Origin: Opisthocomus hoazin
Taxonomy: Eukaryota > Chordata > Aves > Opisthocomiformes > Opisthocomidae
Length of the DNA: 64,000 nucleotides
Reading direction: 5' to 3'
Assembly (NCBI RefSeq): GCF_030867145.1
Contig: NC_134433.1
Location: 13,157,216-13,221,215 of the forward strand
This document shows, in pieces, positions 23,570 through 32,720 of this stretch. Positions within the stretch are counted from its first letter, which is position 1. Every line of letters begins with the position of its first letter. A model generated the notes under the pieces. It did no database searches. It was not told where the DNA came from and saw only the letters and a program-made list of their open reading frames with translations. A program made the translations under genes and the position numbers.

Positions 23570-26500
23570 GTACCATCCATTCTTCTGTGCTTTACCATTC
23601 ATACCTCATTATGCTTATATACATACATACATATACACACACATGCAGTAGTCATACAGGATATACAGTATTCAGCCCTGCACCCCATTTCCTGAGTGGA
23701 CTTGGCGTGGGTTATCTGTTCTATTGCAGCACAGGGCAAGATTTTGACTGGAGTCAGGTGACTGATCACTAAGGGAAATGTTTCATTCACAGGATTCTTT
23801 GCAGCAGAGAGCTGGGAATATGAATTCTATGAGGCAGTGATCTGTTATGTGTTTGTGAAGTGTAATTCCTATGGGTGCTGTAAAATAATTGTTAAGTAAT
23901 TTTATTTACATGTTTTAAGTGTAGATTGTGTATCCTTTTGTTATTGGTATAGTATTATTATTTGAATTTTAATTTTAGGTTGTCTGCCTGTACCTCTGTT
24001 CAATCAGAAGAAAAGAAATAGACAGCCCCTCACTTCAAATCCCCTTAAAAATGAGCTGGGTGCTAGTTCTGGGACTCGTACTTACGACTTTTCTCCCACG
24101 TCATTTGGTAAGTAAGATACTTTTTTTTAATGGTTCTAAACCCAAGTAAATCTTAACTTTATGATTGTATTTTATGAAATTAGATGTTGCCTTTATCAAG
24201 AGCTGTATGCATCCTTTATGTATATTTCTGAAAAGTTCATTATGTAAAAATGTCCTCCAGGAAATTTCTTTCTCCTCTATATAATTGAGCTTTTTATACT
24301 TTGTGCCTAGAGGGAGTTTGACTCTTTGTGTGTTAGAGAATGAAGTAGCACTGGCATTTAAATAGAGTCTCTTGAAACTCTGACCTTTTGTTTTCAGTTG
24401 ATTTCAATCAACATTCAAGTCCTGTGTTACAAGAAGAAACACTTATGTCTTTCTTGTAATTCAGAAGAGAACTTCTGTTCTTCAAACTGTGTTTGGAAAG
24501 AATGATGCAGAATTCTGCCTTCAGTACTTTCTTTATGTTTTACTTAGAAAGTCTCTGTGCTAGTAAGTCTAATGTCTGTAACTCAACCATTGTCTAGAGA
24601 AGCAACCTACTTGTTAGAAGTTGCCTTATTTTTTCCCCCTCTCCTTCCTATGGGAGCCTGTTTGTGGAACATTAAGCAGGTAAAGAGTAGGAGCCCTAAG
24701 CAGATCTGTTACCTTGGAATCTTTTCAGTTTGTAACCATATTCAATCCTTTGTCTTTTGAGAATTAGGCTGGGGAACTGCAAACCCAGAAGTGGCTGAAC
24801 TACAGAAAGCAGCAAACAATGGGTATGTAAAAGCAGATTATTTTTGCTTATTGATTTTTATGTGGGTACTAATTGTTTCACAAACTATGATCCATGTGTC
24901 TGTCTTGCAATAAAGCTGCTACTATGTCAGTGATACTTTAAACTTATCTTTGAAAGCCGAACAGAACATCAAGTGGCTCCTTCCCTTATGAAACCACCAA
25001 ATGCATCAAAGGCTAACTTAGAAAATGCTGGAAAAAGCTTGTATGCCTGGAGGTTGGTGAAGTCTTGAATTTTATTCTTCCTTAACCAAAATTATTCTCA
25101 TGGGAAAATATATCTTACATTATTCTGTGTTCTTGTAGCATTCAGAGAGACTCTTAATTCTCAGAGCACCACTGTAGTCCTCAATAATTCCATTGTGTTT
25201 ATGAGCCAAAACCCACTGAAATGGAGTATCTTTCCAGTGTACTTGATGAGGTCTGTTAATTAGACCTAACATCTGGCCTTATCAGGCCTAAAATTCAGTC
25301 TTGCCATAAAAGTTGATTGAATTTTGCTGGTCTTAGATGTAATTTTTTGAGATTCCCCTTTACTTGAAGTTTTGCCGACTTCCAAACCAAATTTATCAGC
25401 AGACTCAAATAAGCTTCTGTAAGTGTACCTTAGGGCAATTGTATATCAAAACATTTAATCAAAGCTGAATATAATTGTGAACTCTGTGCTGTTATAAGTC
25501 AAGGAAAAGCTTATAGATTCAGATGCCTAGAGCTGGCAGGAAAACTTCCAGCAATGTTATAATTGTGCTTTCTCTCTCTTCCCTTCCTCCTATTCCTTTC
25601 CAATGGCAAAAAGAGACAAATGTTTCAAACAAGTGCCTTCAAAGGCAAAATGTAATAGAGGTCGAAGGAATTTCTGAGCCGCCTTTGTACAGAAGTGTGT
25701 TGAAATAATAAGGTCAGCACGAGAGTTAGTTGTAAAATGATTTCTTCAGTGATGGTGGTAGAAGAATTCGGAAATACCACTCTCAGAAGAAACTTTGCTT
25801 ATTTTATTTTAGAGTTATGAAAAAAATGTGAATCTTAGGTCAGGAAAGAACCCTTATACAGGGCAGGACAATAATTGAGCAAGCTTCTAAGGCCTATTGA
25901 ATTCATCTGGGTTTAAGCACAGGTGTGACCACTGCACTGTATATGGATAAATTTAAGTGTATGCTTAAGTGCTTTGAGTGTGAATATTTAACAGATGTTT
26001 TTAAAGCTAAAACAATAATACATAGATATGTCTTATGTTGTACTGCAGGGCAGAAGAGAAGACTCCCAGTACTAGAGTTTGGAACACAAATGAGTATACT
26101 CCTTTAAGTAATACAACAGATTCAAGATCTGATAGGGGAATTATTGAAAAGTTTGAGAACCTTTCAAATGGTTTGAAAACTGTCCAGAAGCAAAAAAACC
26201 CTGATAATCGTAATTCATCTCAGCTTATCAAAACAGCAGAAATGAGCCAAGCATACACATCTAAAGGACAATGGCCTCTGAAACCTAACACTGTTTCAAG
26301 AAGTCTGCAGGATCATAGTCTGGCATATAAATTTAACCATAATATTCAGAAAAATAAACTGAATGAAAAACAATTTGATTGTGTTCCAGAGGACAAAAGT
26401 CAGGTAAACTTATGGAGAGAGTTAATAGGAAGATACAATGAAGAAAACAGTAAAGAAAAAGAAAATTGAGAAAGGATGCATCTTTCATCAGTCTTAGCTG

Positions 26501-28362
26501 CCTTAGTAAACCCTTCAGTTTCTGAAAATTCAGATTTTCATAAGATAATAACCTACAGTCCTCAGCATGATCATACAAATTGGCAGGGAGTTGTTTGTAT
26601 AGTCTGAACAAATAATTTAAATGTCAATATTGGATATTTAATATAATATATAAATGTCTACATGCTTTTTTAAATTGTGTGAATGTGTATCTCTAACTTG
26701 AGTTTTCATCTTCCTCTGAAAGGAAGTTTCAGCATCTCAATTAAAAAGTAAAGAAAAAAAGAATTCTTTGCGAATCATATCTGCAGTCATTGAAAGTATG
26801 AGGCACTGGAGTCAATATGCTTATAAAACTGCACTATTATTTGAAGTTTTAGGTAAGCATGGTAGATTGTGCTGTAACTGGTAATGATGGTAGGAGAGCA
26901 GCCAAGAGAAAATGTTATCAATTGTAGGAACAATAGCTGAAATGCTTAAACCCATAAAGTACTGGCATGAGCGCCATCTAATTTTCCTTCTTGGGAGATC
27001 CATTCAGCTATCAAAGGTTACTAAATTAGATACAAAATTAATAATACAGTTATCCTCCAACATTTAAGCTCTTTCTATCTTGTTTCTTTTCTTTCCTTGT
27101 TTTTAGACTGTGTTAGAATAAATTTTACTATTAAAAATGAACCTTCTGTAGAAACGTACAGTTTTACAGTAATTTTTAATACAGTTAATCTGGGAATAAA
27201 TACAAGTCTGGAGTACTTGTACACATGGATGACTTTTACTGTTTCACTTTTCTTTTTAATTTACGTTATCTGAGAAACAAACATGACAAAAGACTTTAAA
27301 TCAAGGTAAATAAGAATACACAATGTAATGGCATCTCAGAAAACTATTATTTTGACAAGGTTGTGAATATTTAAAGTTGATTTGCATATCAAGATCAATA
27401 AAACTTAAAGAATTGTATTGTCCTCTGCTTAACAAGGGAATAACCTTGTTATGAAATCCACATTTGGTCACTCAGTTTAGAGAGACATCATGACAATTTT
27501 ACTGTTCAAACACTGTGTAAAGCCCATAATTTGTATTGGAACTTCCAGTGCTGTCAGCACAAGTTCTTACAGAAAGCTGATGCTCCCTTGATATATCTTA
27601 GTGCTTTTGTGTAGTAGGTGTTGTCATGGTATCTTTGTATATCATCCTTAGTACTGCTCTGATGTTTACATCATGCTTTGTTTTTGCTAAATGGTACAGG
27701 CACACTTGATTCTGCAGTCACACCTGGAGCATATGGCGCAAAGAATTTTCTTCTGAGAGATGGAAAGGAGAGTCTGCCTTGTGTATTTTACGAAATTGTA
27801 AGTATTCTGTGTCCATGCGTAACACAGACATCACTAGCTGTAATCCCTTTTATGAAGCTAATAATAGATTGTTCCGATAAAACAGAAAATTACTGTGTGA
27901 AAGGAAAGCTGGATGCTTATACCATATGGTTCCCAAACTGGTCTAGAGCCAGTCACTGGGCATCCTCAGGCTTCTGTTTCAGCAAAAAAGGTGGGACTTT
28001 CAGTTCAGCTTCTAAGTAGTTGATAATAGCAAAAAAGCTGATGTGAATTCCTTCTGTGTTTGATGTAGTCTTCAGAAATCCACTGATATCTAACAAGTGG
28101 ACATTTTGAAAGCTCTTATGTTAGAAAGGTGATATAACTTTTTTATTTGTTTATCATGCTTTTGATGAAGGACCGGGAGCTTCCAAGACTAATTAGAGGT
28201 CGAGTGCACAGGTGCATGGGAAAATATGACGCAAAAAGGAACATATTCAAATGTGTCTCTGTAAGACCAGCAACTATTCAAGAACAAAACACTTTCCAAG
28301 AATTTGTTAAAATTGCAGATGTTGAGATGACAGCATATGTAAAAACAATGAATGAAATGTAA
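23527..28362 (+). CDS. SPATA22: SPATA22, meiotic recombination factor (complete, 8 coding exons)
   Basis: Partner of MEIOB; the MEIOB-SPATA22 complex joins RPA on single-stranded DNA at meiotic breaks and is needed for strand exchange and synapsis in germ cells. Eight exons (43, 129, 55, 96, 355, 130, 98, 192 nt) join without stops to 365 aa; human SPATA22 is 363. The N-terminus MKRSLADTSTRSTAG and LPVPLFNQKKRNRQPLTSNP match the family. The middle is poorly conserved and disordered. The C-terminal OB-type domain is strong: LRIISAVIESM, LLFEVLGTLDSAVTPGAYGA, LPCVFYEIDRELPRLIRGRV and FVKIADVEM. Initiator ATG 23527-23529 is the family start. A possible poly(A) signal ATTAAA lies at 28459. Confidence 0.96.
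23615..23643. repeat. (CATA)n/(CA)n microsatellite in SPATA22 intron
   Basis: Short ATAC/ACAC simple repeat just after coding exon 1. Confidence 0.8.
23979..24107 (+). CDS. SPATA22: SPATA22 coding exon 2
   Basis: Acceptor TTTTAATTTTAG, donor GTAAGT. 129 nt. Encodes CLPVPLFNQKKRNRQPLTSN, the conserved N-terminal block. Confidence 0.95.
24768..24822 (+). CDS. SPATA22: SPATA22 coding exon 3
   Basis: Acceptor TTGAGAATTAG, donor GTATGT. 55 nt, GWGTANPEVAELQKAANN; corresponds to mammalian WAWEAVNPELAPV. Confidence 0.88.
24957..25052 (+). CDS. SPATA22: SPATA22 coding exon 4
   Basis: Acceptor TATCTTTGAAAG, donor GTTGGT (weak). 96 nt. Boundaries were fixed by reading phase: the nearby CAG acceptor and the GTGAAG donor both lead to stops. 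Encodes a divergent disordered segment ending AGKSLYAWR. Confidence 0.8.
26049..26403 (+). CDS. SPATA22: SPATA22 coding exon 5 (long, divergent)
   Basis: Acceptor TGTACTGCAG, donor GTAAAC. 355 nt, 118 codons of Ser/Asn/Lys-rich sequence, ending FDCVPEDKSQ. Matches the position and composition of the large variable exon in mammals. Confidence 0.92.
26723..26852 (+). CDS. SPATA22: SPATA22 coding exon 6
   Basis: Acceptor CTCTGAAAG, donor GTAAGC. 130 nt. Encodes NSLRIISAVIESMRHW and TALLFEVL, the start of the conserved C-terminal domain. Confidence 0.95.
27700..27797 (+). CDS. SPATA22: SPATA22 coding exon 7
   Basis: Acceptor AATGGTACAG, donor GTAAGT. 98 nt. Encodes LDSAVTPGAYGAKNFLLRDG and LPCVFYEI. 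Confidence 0.96.
28171..28362 (+). CDS. SPATA22: SPATA22 terminal coding exon
   Basis: Acceptor TTTTGATGAAG. 192 nt to TAA at 28360-28362. Encodes DRELPRLIRGRVHRCMGKYD and FVKIADVEM, the MEIOB-binding region. Confidence 0.96.
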   Translation, partial: DRELPRLIRGRVHRCMGKYDAKRNIFKCVSVRPATIQEQNTFQEFVKIADVEMTAYVKTMNEM

Positions 28363-28458
28363 AAGTCGAAATGGTTGTCCAATACTGATTTTCACTCATC
28401 ATTACCTATAGAGGCTGGACATCCTAACGCATTTACCAAAACTAATACTGAAAATCTT

Positions 28459-28464
28459 ATTAAA
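28459..28464 (+). terminator. SPATA22: Candidate SPATA22 poly(A) signal
   Basis: ATTAAA about 100 bases after the stop; other A-rich variants follow. Tentative. Confidence 0.4.
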
Positions 28465-28469
28465 TAATT

Positions 28470-29645
28470 GAAAATATTACTATACTGTGTTATCCAACAA
28501 ATGTTAGTACCAATGTTTTGTTTCCAGCATACTTTCCATAGCTTATCTTTCCTAGTTATATATGAAATAACAGTTTTGTTACATAGTAGGTTAGATTTTT
28601 TTGAGAAATTCTGAATTAAAATGTTGAAGTTTTGCAGTAGTGGAAGTGTCTTAGAAAAAGATCATCAATACTAGTTCAGATTGCCATTGCTTTTCATTAT
28701 CTTCAGTTTCTAGTAATTCCTTCAATACCTATTTCAAAATGTTGATTATATACTTCTGTTGAGGAGTATTTGGCCACAGTTTAATAGTAAACAAATGTTA
28801 ACAGAATTCTCTTTGGCTCTGTATACTGCATTAAAGCTGTTCTTTGGTAGAAAGTATGAAGGCAGTCTATATTCCCCTTGAGTTCCAACTATAAGGTTCC
28901 CCTTCCTTTGCTGGGTTACAAGAACACGTGTAAAAGCTTTTCTAGAAATGAACATAATAGATACTACAGAAAGATTTCCCAGGATGCAGCTGTATATGTT
29001 AGGTATTCATATGGTTCCCGTTGATATGTTATCTGATTCATAGTTTTTAAAAAATAAATAATCAGTATAATGTCTGTATAAAATAGCAACAGACCCTGAA
29101 GCTGTAGGAAGATTGCTCAAGGACACAGAGGAAGTTGGAGAGAAATAATTATTTGAACACAGAACTTCCTTGCCTTTGCCATAGAAACATCTTTCATGAG
29201 GGAGGGACCATGTACACATTTATGTGTCTTTGCCTTCAAACATTAACTTTCATAGATTATTCCTGCTGTTTCTATTTCCTTTTCCCCTTAGCTAGTCCCC
29301 CTGCTTCAAAAGCTTTGCACCAGATCTGTTGGGAGTTGTAAAACAAAAGAGTTGTCAAGAAAATGGTGAACAGTGTGATATTTTTTTTTTTATTATACAG
29401 TGTTGGCAATTGGAAATTTCACATTTAAAATAATTGAAATATTGTATCCAACAAGTCAAATACAGAAAACAGTTAATATTCTAAAAAGGAGCCAGCTAGT
29501 CAACGCAGAAACACATTAATGGAAAATACAGCTTTTAGTTACACTTAAAAAATTATATATTTAGAATAAAACTTCAACCTGGTCCAGTAAATCGTTTGAC
29601 TTGTAACAAGGAAACGCTTTTACACAGTTTAACGCGCGGACAGTC
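28470..29645. other. Intergenic, SPATA22 to unidentified minus-strand gene
   Basis: AT-rich, no feature recognised. Possibly includes a longer SPATA22 3'UTR. Confidence 0.4.
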
Positions 29646-29651
29646 TTTATT
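29646..29651 (-). terminator. Poly(A) signal of unidentified minus-strand gene
   Basis: AATAAA on the minus strand, 52 bases after the TAA at 29703. Supports the exon at 29703-29885 as a real terminal exon. Confidence 0.5.
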
Positions 29652-29702
29652 TAAAAAAGTGATCTGTCAGTGTTAGCACATGCATTGTTAGCAACACCCC
29701 CC

Positions 29703-29885
29703 TTAATGTTCCCCTTCAGGATCTAAAGTATATGCTTTACTAACAGTTGTAAGAATCGCTTGCATTGTCATCTCTACCTTCTGTGCTAAGCTGGTTCTGA
29801 GCGTGGATGTCTCAAGGAGAGTTTCATCTATCCAGTTGTAGAGGTCATACACATATATTTGATTTCCTTTATATGTTATAAAATA
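29703..29885 (-). CDS. Terminal coding exon of an unrecognised gene
   Basis: Acceptor GAAACTTTCTTTAG, then 60 codons and TAA. The sequence is well mixed and protein-like (YVYDLYNWIDETLLETS, LAQKVEMTMQAILTTVSKAY, end LDPEGEH), suggesting amphipathic helices, and is less AT-rich than its flanks. It joins in phase 0 with the exon at 30088-30287. A poly(A) signal follows. I do not recognise the family. It is convergent with SPATA22. Confidence 0.5.
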   Translation of the reverse strand, partial: YFITYKGNQIYVYDLYNWIDETLLETSTLRTSLAQKVEMTMQAILTTVSKAYTLDPEGEH

Positions 29886-30087
29886 CTAAAGAAAGTTTCA
29901 AATGGAAACAGTAGCTTAACTCATAAAAGGTGCAGAATATTACAGGATGTAGTGCTTGATGATGTTCACCACAGAAGAAGTTAAGTTTTAAGAAGGAAAG
30001 GATTTGGTACAGCAGTGTTGTAATTGTGAGACTCCATTGTAACAGTAATTGAAAACCACAAAGGAAGCTTGAACTATGGGACCAGAC

Positions 30088-30287
30088 CTGCAAGCGTTCG
30101 TGCGCGTCATCAACATCACACAAATGTTGTAGTCCTACTGATTTCAGTTCAATGATTGATGGTTCCAGTTCTGCATATGTGAACGTTACGTTAATAAGTA
30201 ATGACAGGAATAGGTCATTTGCGTCTACTAGGTATGTTATGGCTGTTAATAAAAAATCTAAAATAATTTTACTTTCAGTGTTCAGAT
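30088..30287 (-). CDS. Penultimate coding exon of the same unrecognised gene
   Basis: Acceptor TTTTTTTCAAAG, donor CAG|GTCTGG (weak). 200 nt, 66 full codons after a phase-1 join: LNTESKIILDFLLTAITYLV, DANDLFLSLL, FTYAELEPSIIELKSVGLQH, LCDVDDAHERLQ. Leu/Ile-rich helical pattern, perhaps a HEAT- or ARM-like tail. It keeps several CpGs (ACGCGCACGAACGC) in a CpG-poor region, as coding exons do. The frame stays open through the intron to about 29869, so intron retention is possible. Upstream exons were not settled. Confidence 0.5.
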
Positions 30288-32493
30288 CTTTGAAAAAAAT
30301 TTTTCTACTTTACACTAACAAATCACTTTTTCTAGTGAAACATTAAGTGAACAGTTGTAAACGTTACACAAAACAGAAAAAACCCTACGTAATACAGTTT
30401 ATACACATTACTCAACATTTTTCAGTTGTTGCTTGTTGTTGGGGTTTTTTTTTAACCGTATTGATCCTGTCTGGTATAATGGTTCTAGTGTAAAGGCACA
30501 GGTTGGTTAGGAAAGAAAAGCGTGCATCTCTGTCTCTCTACTTCGCAGTGATGATTTTCTTTTTGTATGTTGTTTGTTATTCCTCACTTTTCTCACTCTT
30601 ACATAAAAATTATCAATTTCAGCCATTCATTAAAAGAATTGTAAGACATTACTGAAAAGTACATTAGCATACAGAAGTGACTGAAATTTATTCTTTTTAG
30701 AGACATTTCTTCAACCTATTTTCCAAATATTTGGAAGATTTAATTCCTTAGTCACTGCGAGCAAAACGGCATAGCACACACTCTCTGTCTCTCTTTCTCA
30801 GTCTACTTAATTCTACATTGAAATCCGTATTTTCAAAGATTAGTAATGGAACTTGCTAAGTTTATGTGCAGAATTTGCTTTTGGAGTGCATGAAAATGTA
30901 ACAACAGACAATTACTTTGGAAAACAATGCAATGTTCCATTGACGTTTAGGAGGGTGAGGAATGTAAACAAGACTTCAGAGGTCTTTGACATTTATTAAA
31001 GTAACACAGTGATTGTTCGATCTGTTTGCATTTTCTTATACATCCTCAATATGCCTCTCTCTGTCCCTTCATGTACACTTTCCATTAAAAAAAAAAAAAA
31101 AAAGAAATTCAGGAATCAGTTGGACTCAGCTAAGTGAAGAATAATAAATTTGAACACTTGGTTTGTGCCAAAATACAAAACTAAGAAGTACAGCTCTGAA
31201 TTAAATATAATTGTGATTTTTAAAAAATAAATAATAGAAAATAAAATACAAGAATAGAATTAGAATTCAATTTTTATTTTAAATGAAAAACATAATGGTG
31301 GGGTGAGATTAGAACCCAATGTTTCTTTTGCTTAAGGCAATCAAGTGCACTTATTTCAATGCTTGATAGTAATGAATTCAGTGCTATTGTGGAAATTGGA
31401 CTTCACAAATTTCACATACAAACTCATGAAATATGGCCATTTGCTAGTTCTGACACAGCATCAGATTGTTACTAGTCATGTTCAGTAGCATTTCACTATT
31501 TTTTTTTTCACAATAATGGGCTCTTAATAGGAATGGAAATATTAGAATCCTGTTCATTCTGGCTTGTATTATCACTACATACAAGGACCACTGGGCACAC
31601 GGATTTTTGTAAACAGATTTTTCGACCTTAAAAAACAAACAACAAACTGCAAAATCTAAACCTGTAATAGTTCAAATAATTTTGTAAAAAGACCACTTAA
31701 ATTATAATTTAAGAATTACAGAAAACAAATTATTAGCTTTTTTTTTTTTTCCTGTTGTTAAACTATTAAATCATCGTAAAGCTTTTGGAAGTAGTTGGAT
31801 TTCTTTCCCTGTGGAAAAAAGTCATCTAAATTTTATGCAAGGCTTGATGAAGGTGACTCTAAATCTTGAAGATTAGATCAGTATTAAAAAGTATGCCAAA
31901 AATTTTAAATATGCAGGCATTACTAATACATCTAGATTAAAAGAAACTTTTTTCTTGTATACAATTCTTTTTAGATATCAACCTTAATTTTAGGCCATGG
32001 CTACTAGTAGGTGCTTTTTCACTAATCAAGATAATTGTAACAAAATATCATTATTGGTTTTAAAATTATTGGGTTCATAAAAGTTTTGACATTTAATAAT
32101 CTATAAAAAGTGAATTGAAACTTTTAAAAGACTTAAGATTTTGAGACACAAAAGAAACTGGGAGGTAGACAGATGTTTTGAGGATAAACAGATTTTTTTT
32201 TGTCTAAGGCATTATGCCATTATATGTTTAGAGCAGTATAAAGGCTGCTGATTAATCTTATTTCAATTCCAGAGTGTTCGCTGCTCATACTTACGGAAGA
32301 CTAGCAATGCACTTTTGGTCTTTGTGAATCTGACCTGCTCTTCCTCATCTCCTTTTTTCTCTCTTTAGCAATACAGCTAAATGGAAGTGCTATAATAATT
32401 TCTGCCCATTGCCTGTAGACAGGAATGTTCTGTTCTTAAACACTAATACAATACTATATATATAGTGTATATATATATAGTATATATATACAC
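30288..32493. other. AT-rich stretch between two minus-strand exons
   Basis: Probably holds the 3'UTR of the LHFPL-like gene and unresolved 5' exons of the unidentified gene. It contains A/T homopolymers (A17 at 31087-31103) and weak exon candidates at 31771-31808 and 32295-32362, reported as a finding only. Confidence 0.4.
32452..32490. repeat. (AT)n microsatellite
   Basis: TATATATA runs interrupted by AG/GT, directly after the stop codon of the LHFPL-like exon; strongly self-complementary. Confidence 0.88.
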
Positions 32494-32720
32494 CTATAAA
32501 ATAGTAGGTATTGGAGTTGGAGATATGTGCTCTTTTGGTGCATATTTTGCAAAGAATGGTAAAAAGACAGACAACATTACCCCAACAATTGCCAGCATAT
32601 ACCCCCAGCCAATCTGGCAGTCTCCTGCATAGTAGATGTCTGAATTTTCACAGAATCTCTTCACAGTAGCAGAGTTGAAACCAAAAGGGTAAACCAAAAG
32701 TCCAGAAGCCATTATGAACA
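32494..32720 (-). CDS. LHFPL-family tetraspan protein, last coding exon (TMEM211/LHFPL7-like)
   Basis: Acceptor TTTTCTCCTCTCTAG, 227 nt to TAG at 32494-32496. Encodes 74 residues: third transmembrane segment MASGLLVYPFGFN, loop with two cysteines (RFCENSDIYYAGDCQIGWGY), then the fourth transmembrane segment MLAIVGVMLSVFLPFFAKY and a short tail. The pattern GLLxYPxGxxS..V...C......Y..G.C.IGWGYMLAI is that of LHFPL tetraspans, nearest in my memory to TMEM211 (LHFPL7). The previous exon ends in phase 1, and I did not find it upstream (higher coordinates). Family assignment is firm; the member is not. Confidence 0.75.

Noticed and set aside
30599-30649. Small minus-strand exon candidate (MSYNSFNEWLKLIIF) with good splice signals
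   Set aside because: Its only open frame ends in phase 2, which does not fit the phase-1 start of the exon at 30287.
31444-31638. Minus-strand open frame after acceptor TTTTTTAAG, readable in two frames
   Set aside because: Both frames look equally plausible, no donor of good quality and no link in phase that is better than chance; probably 3'UTR of the LHFPL-like gene.
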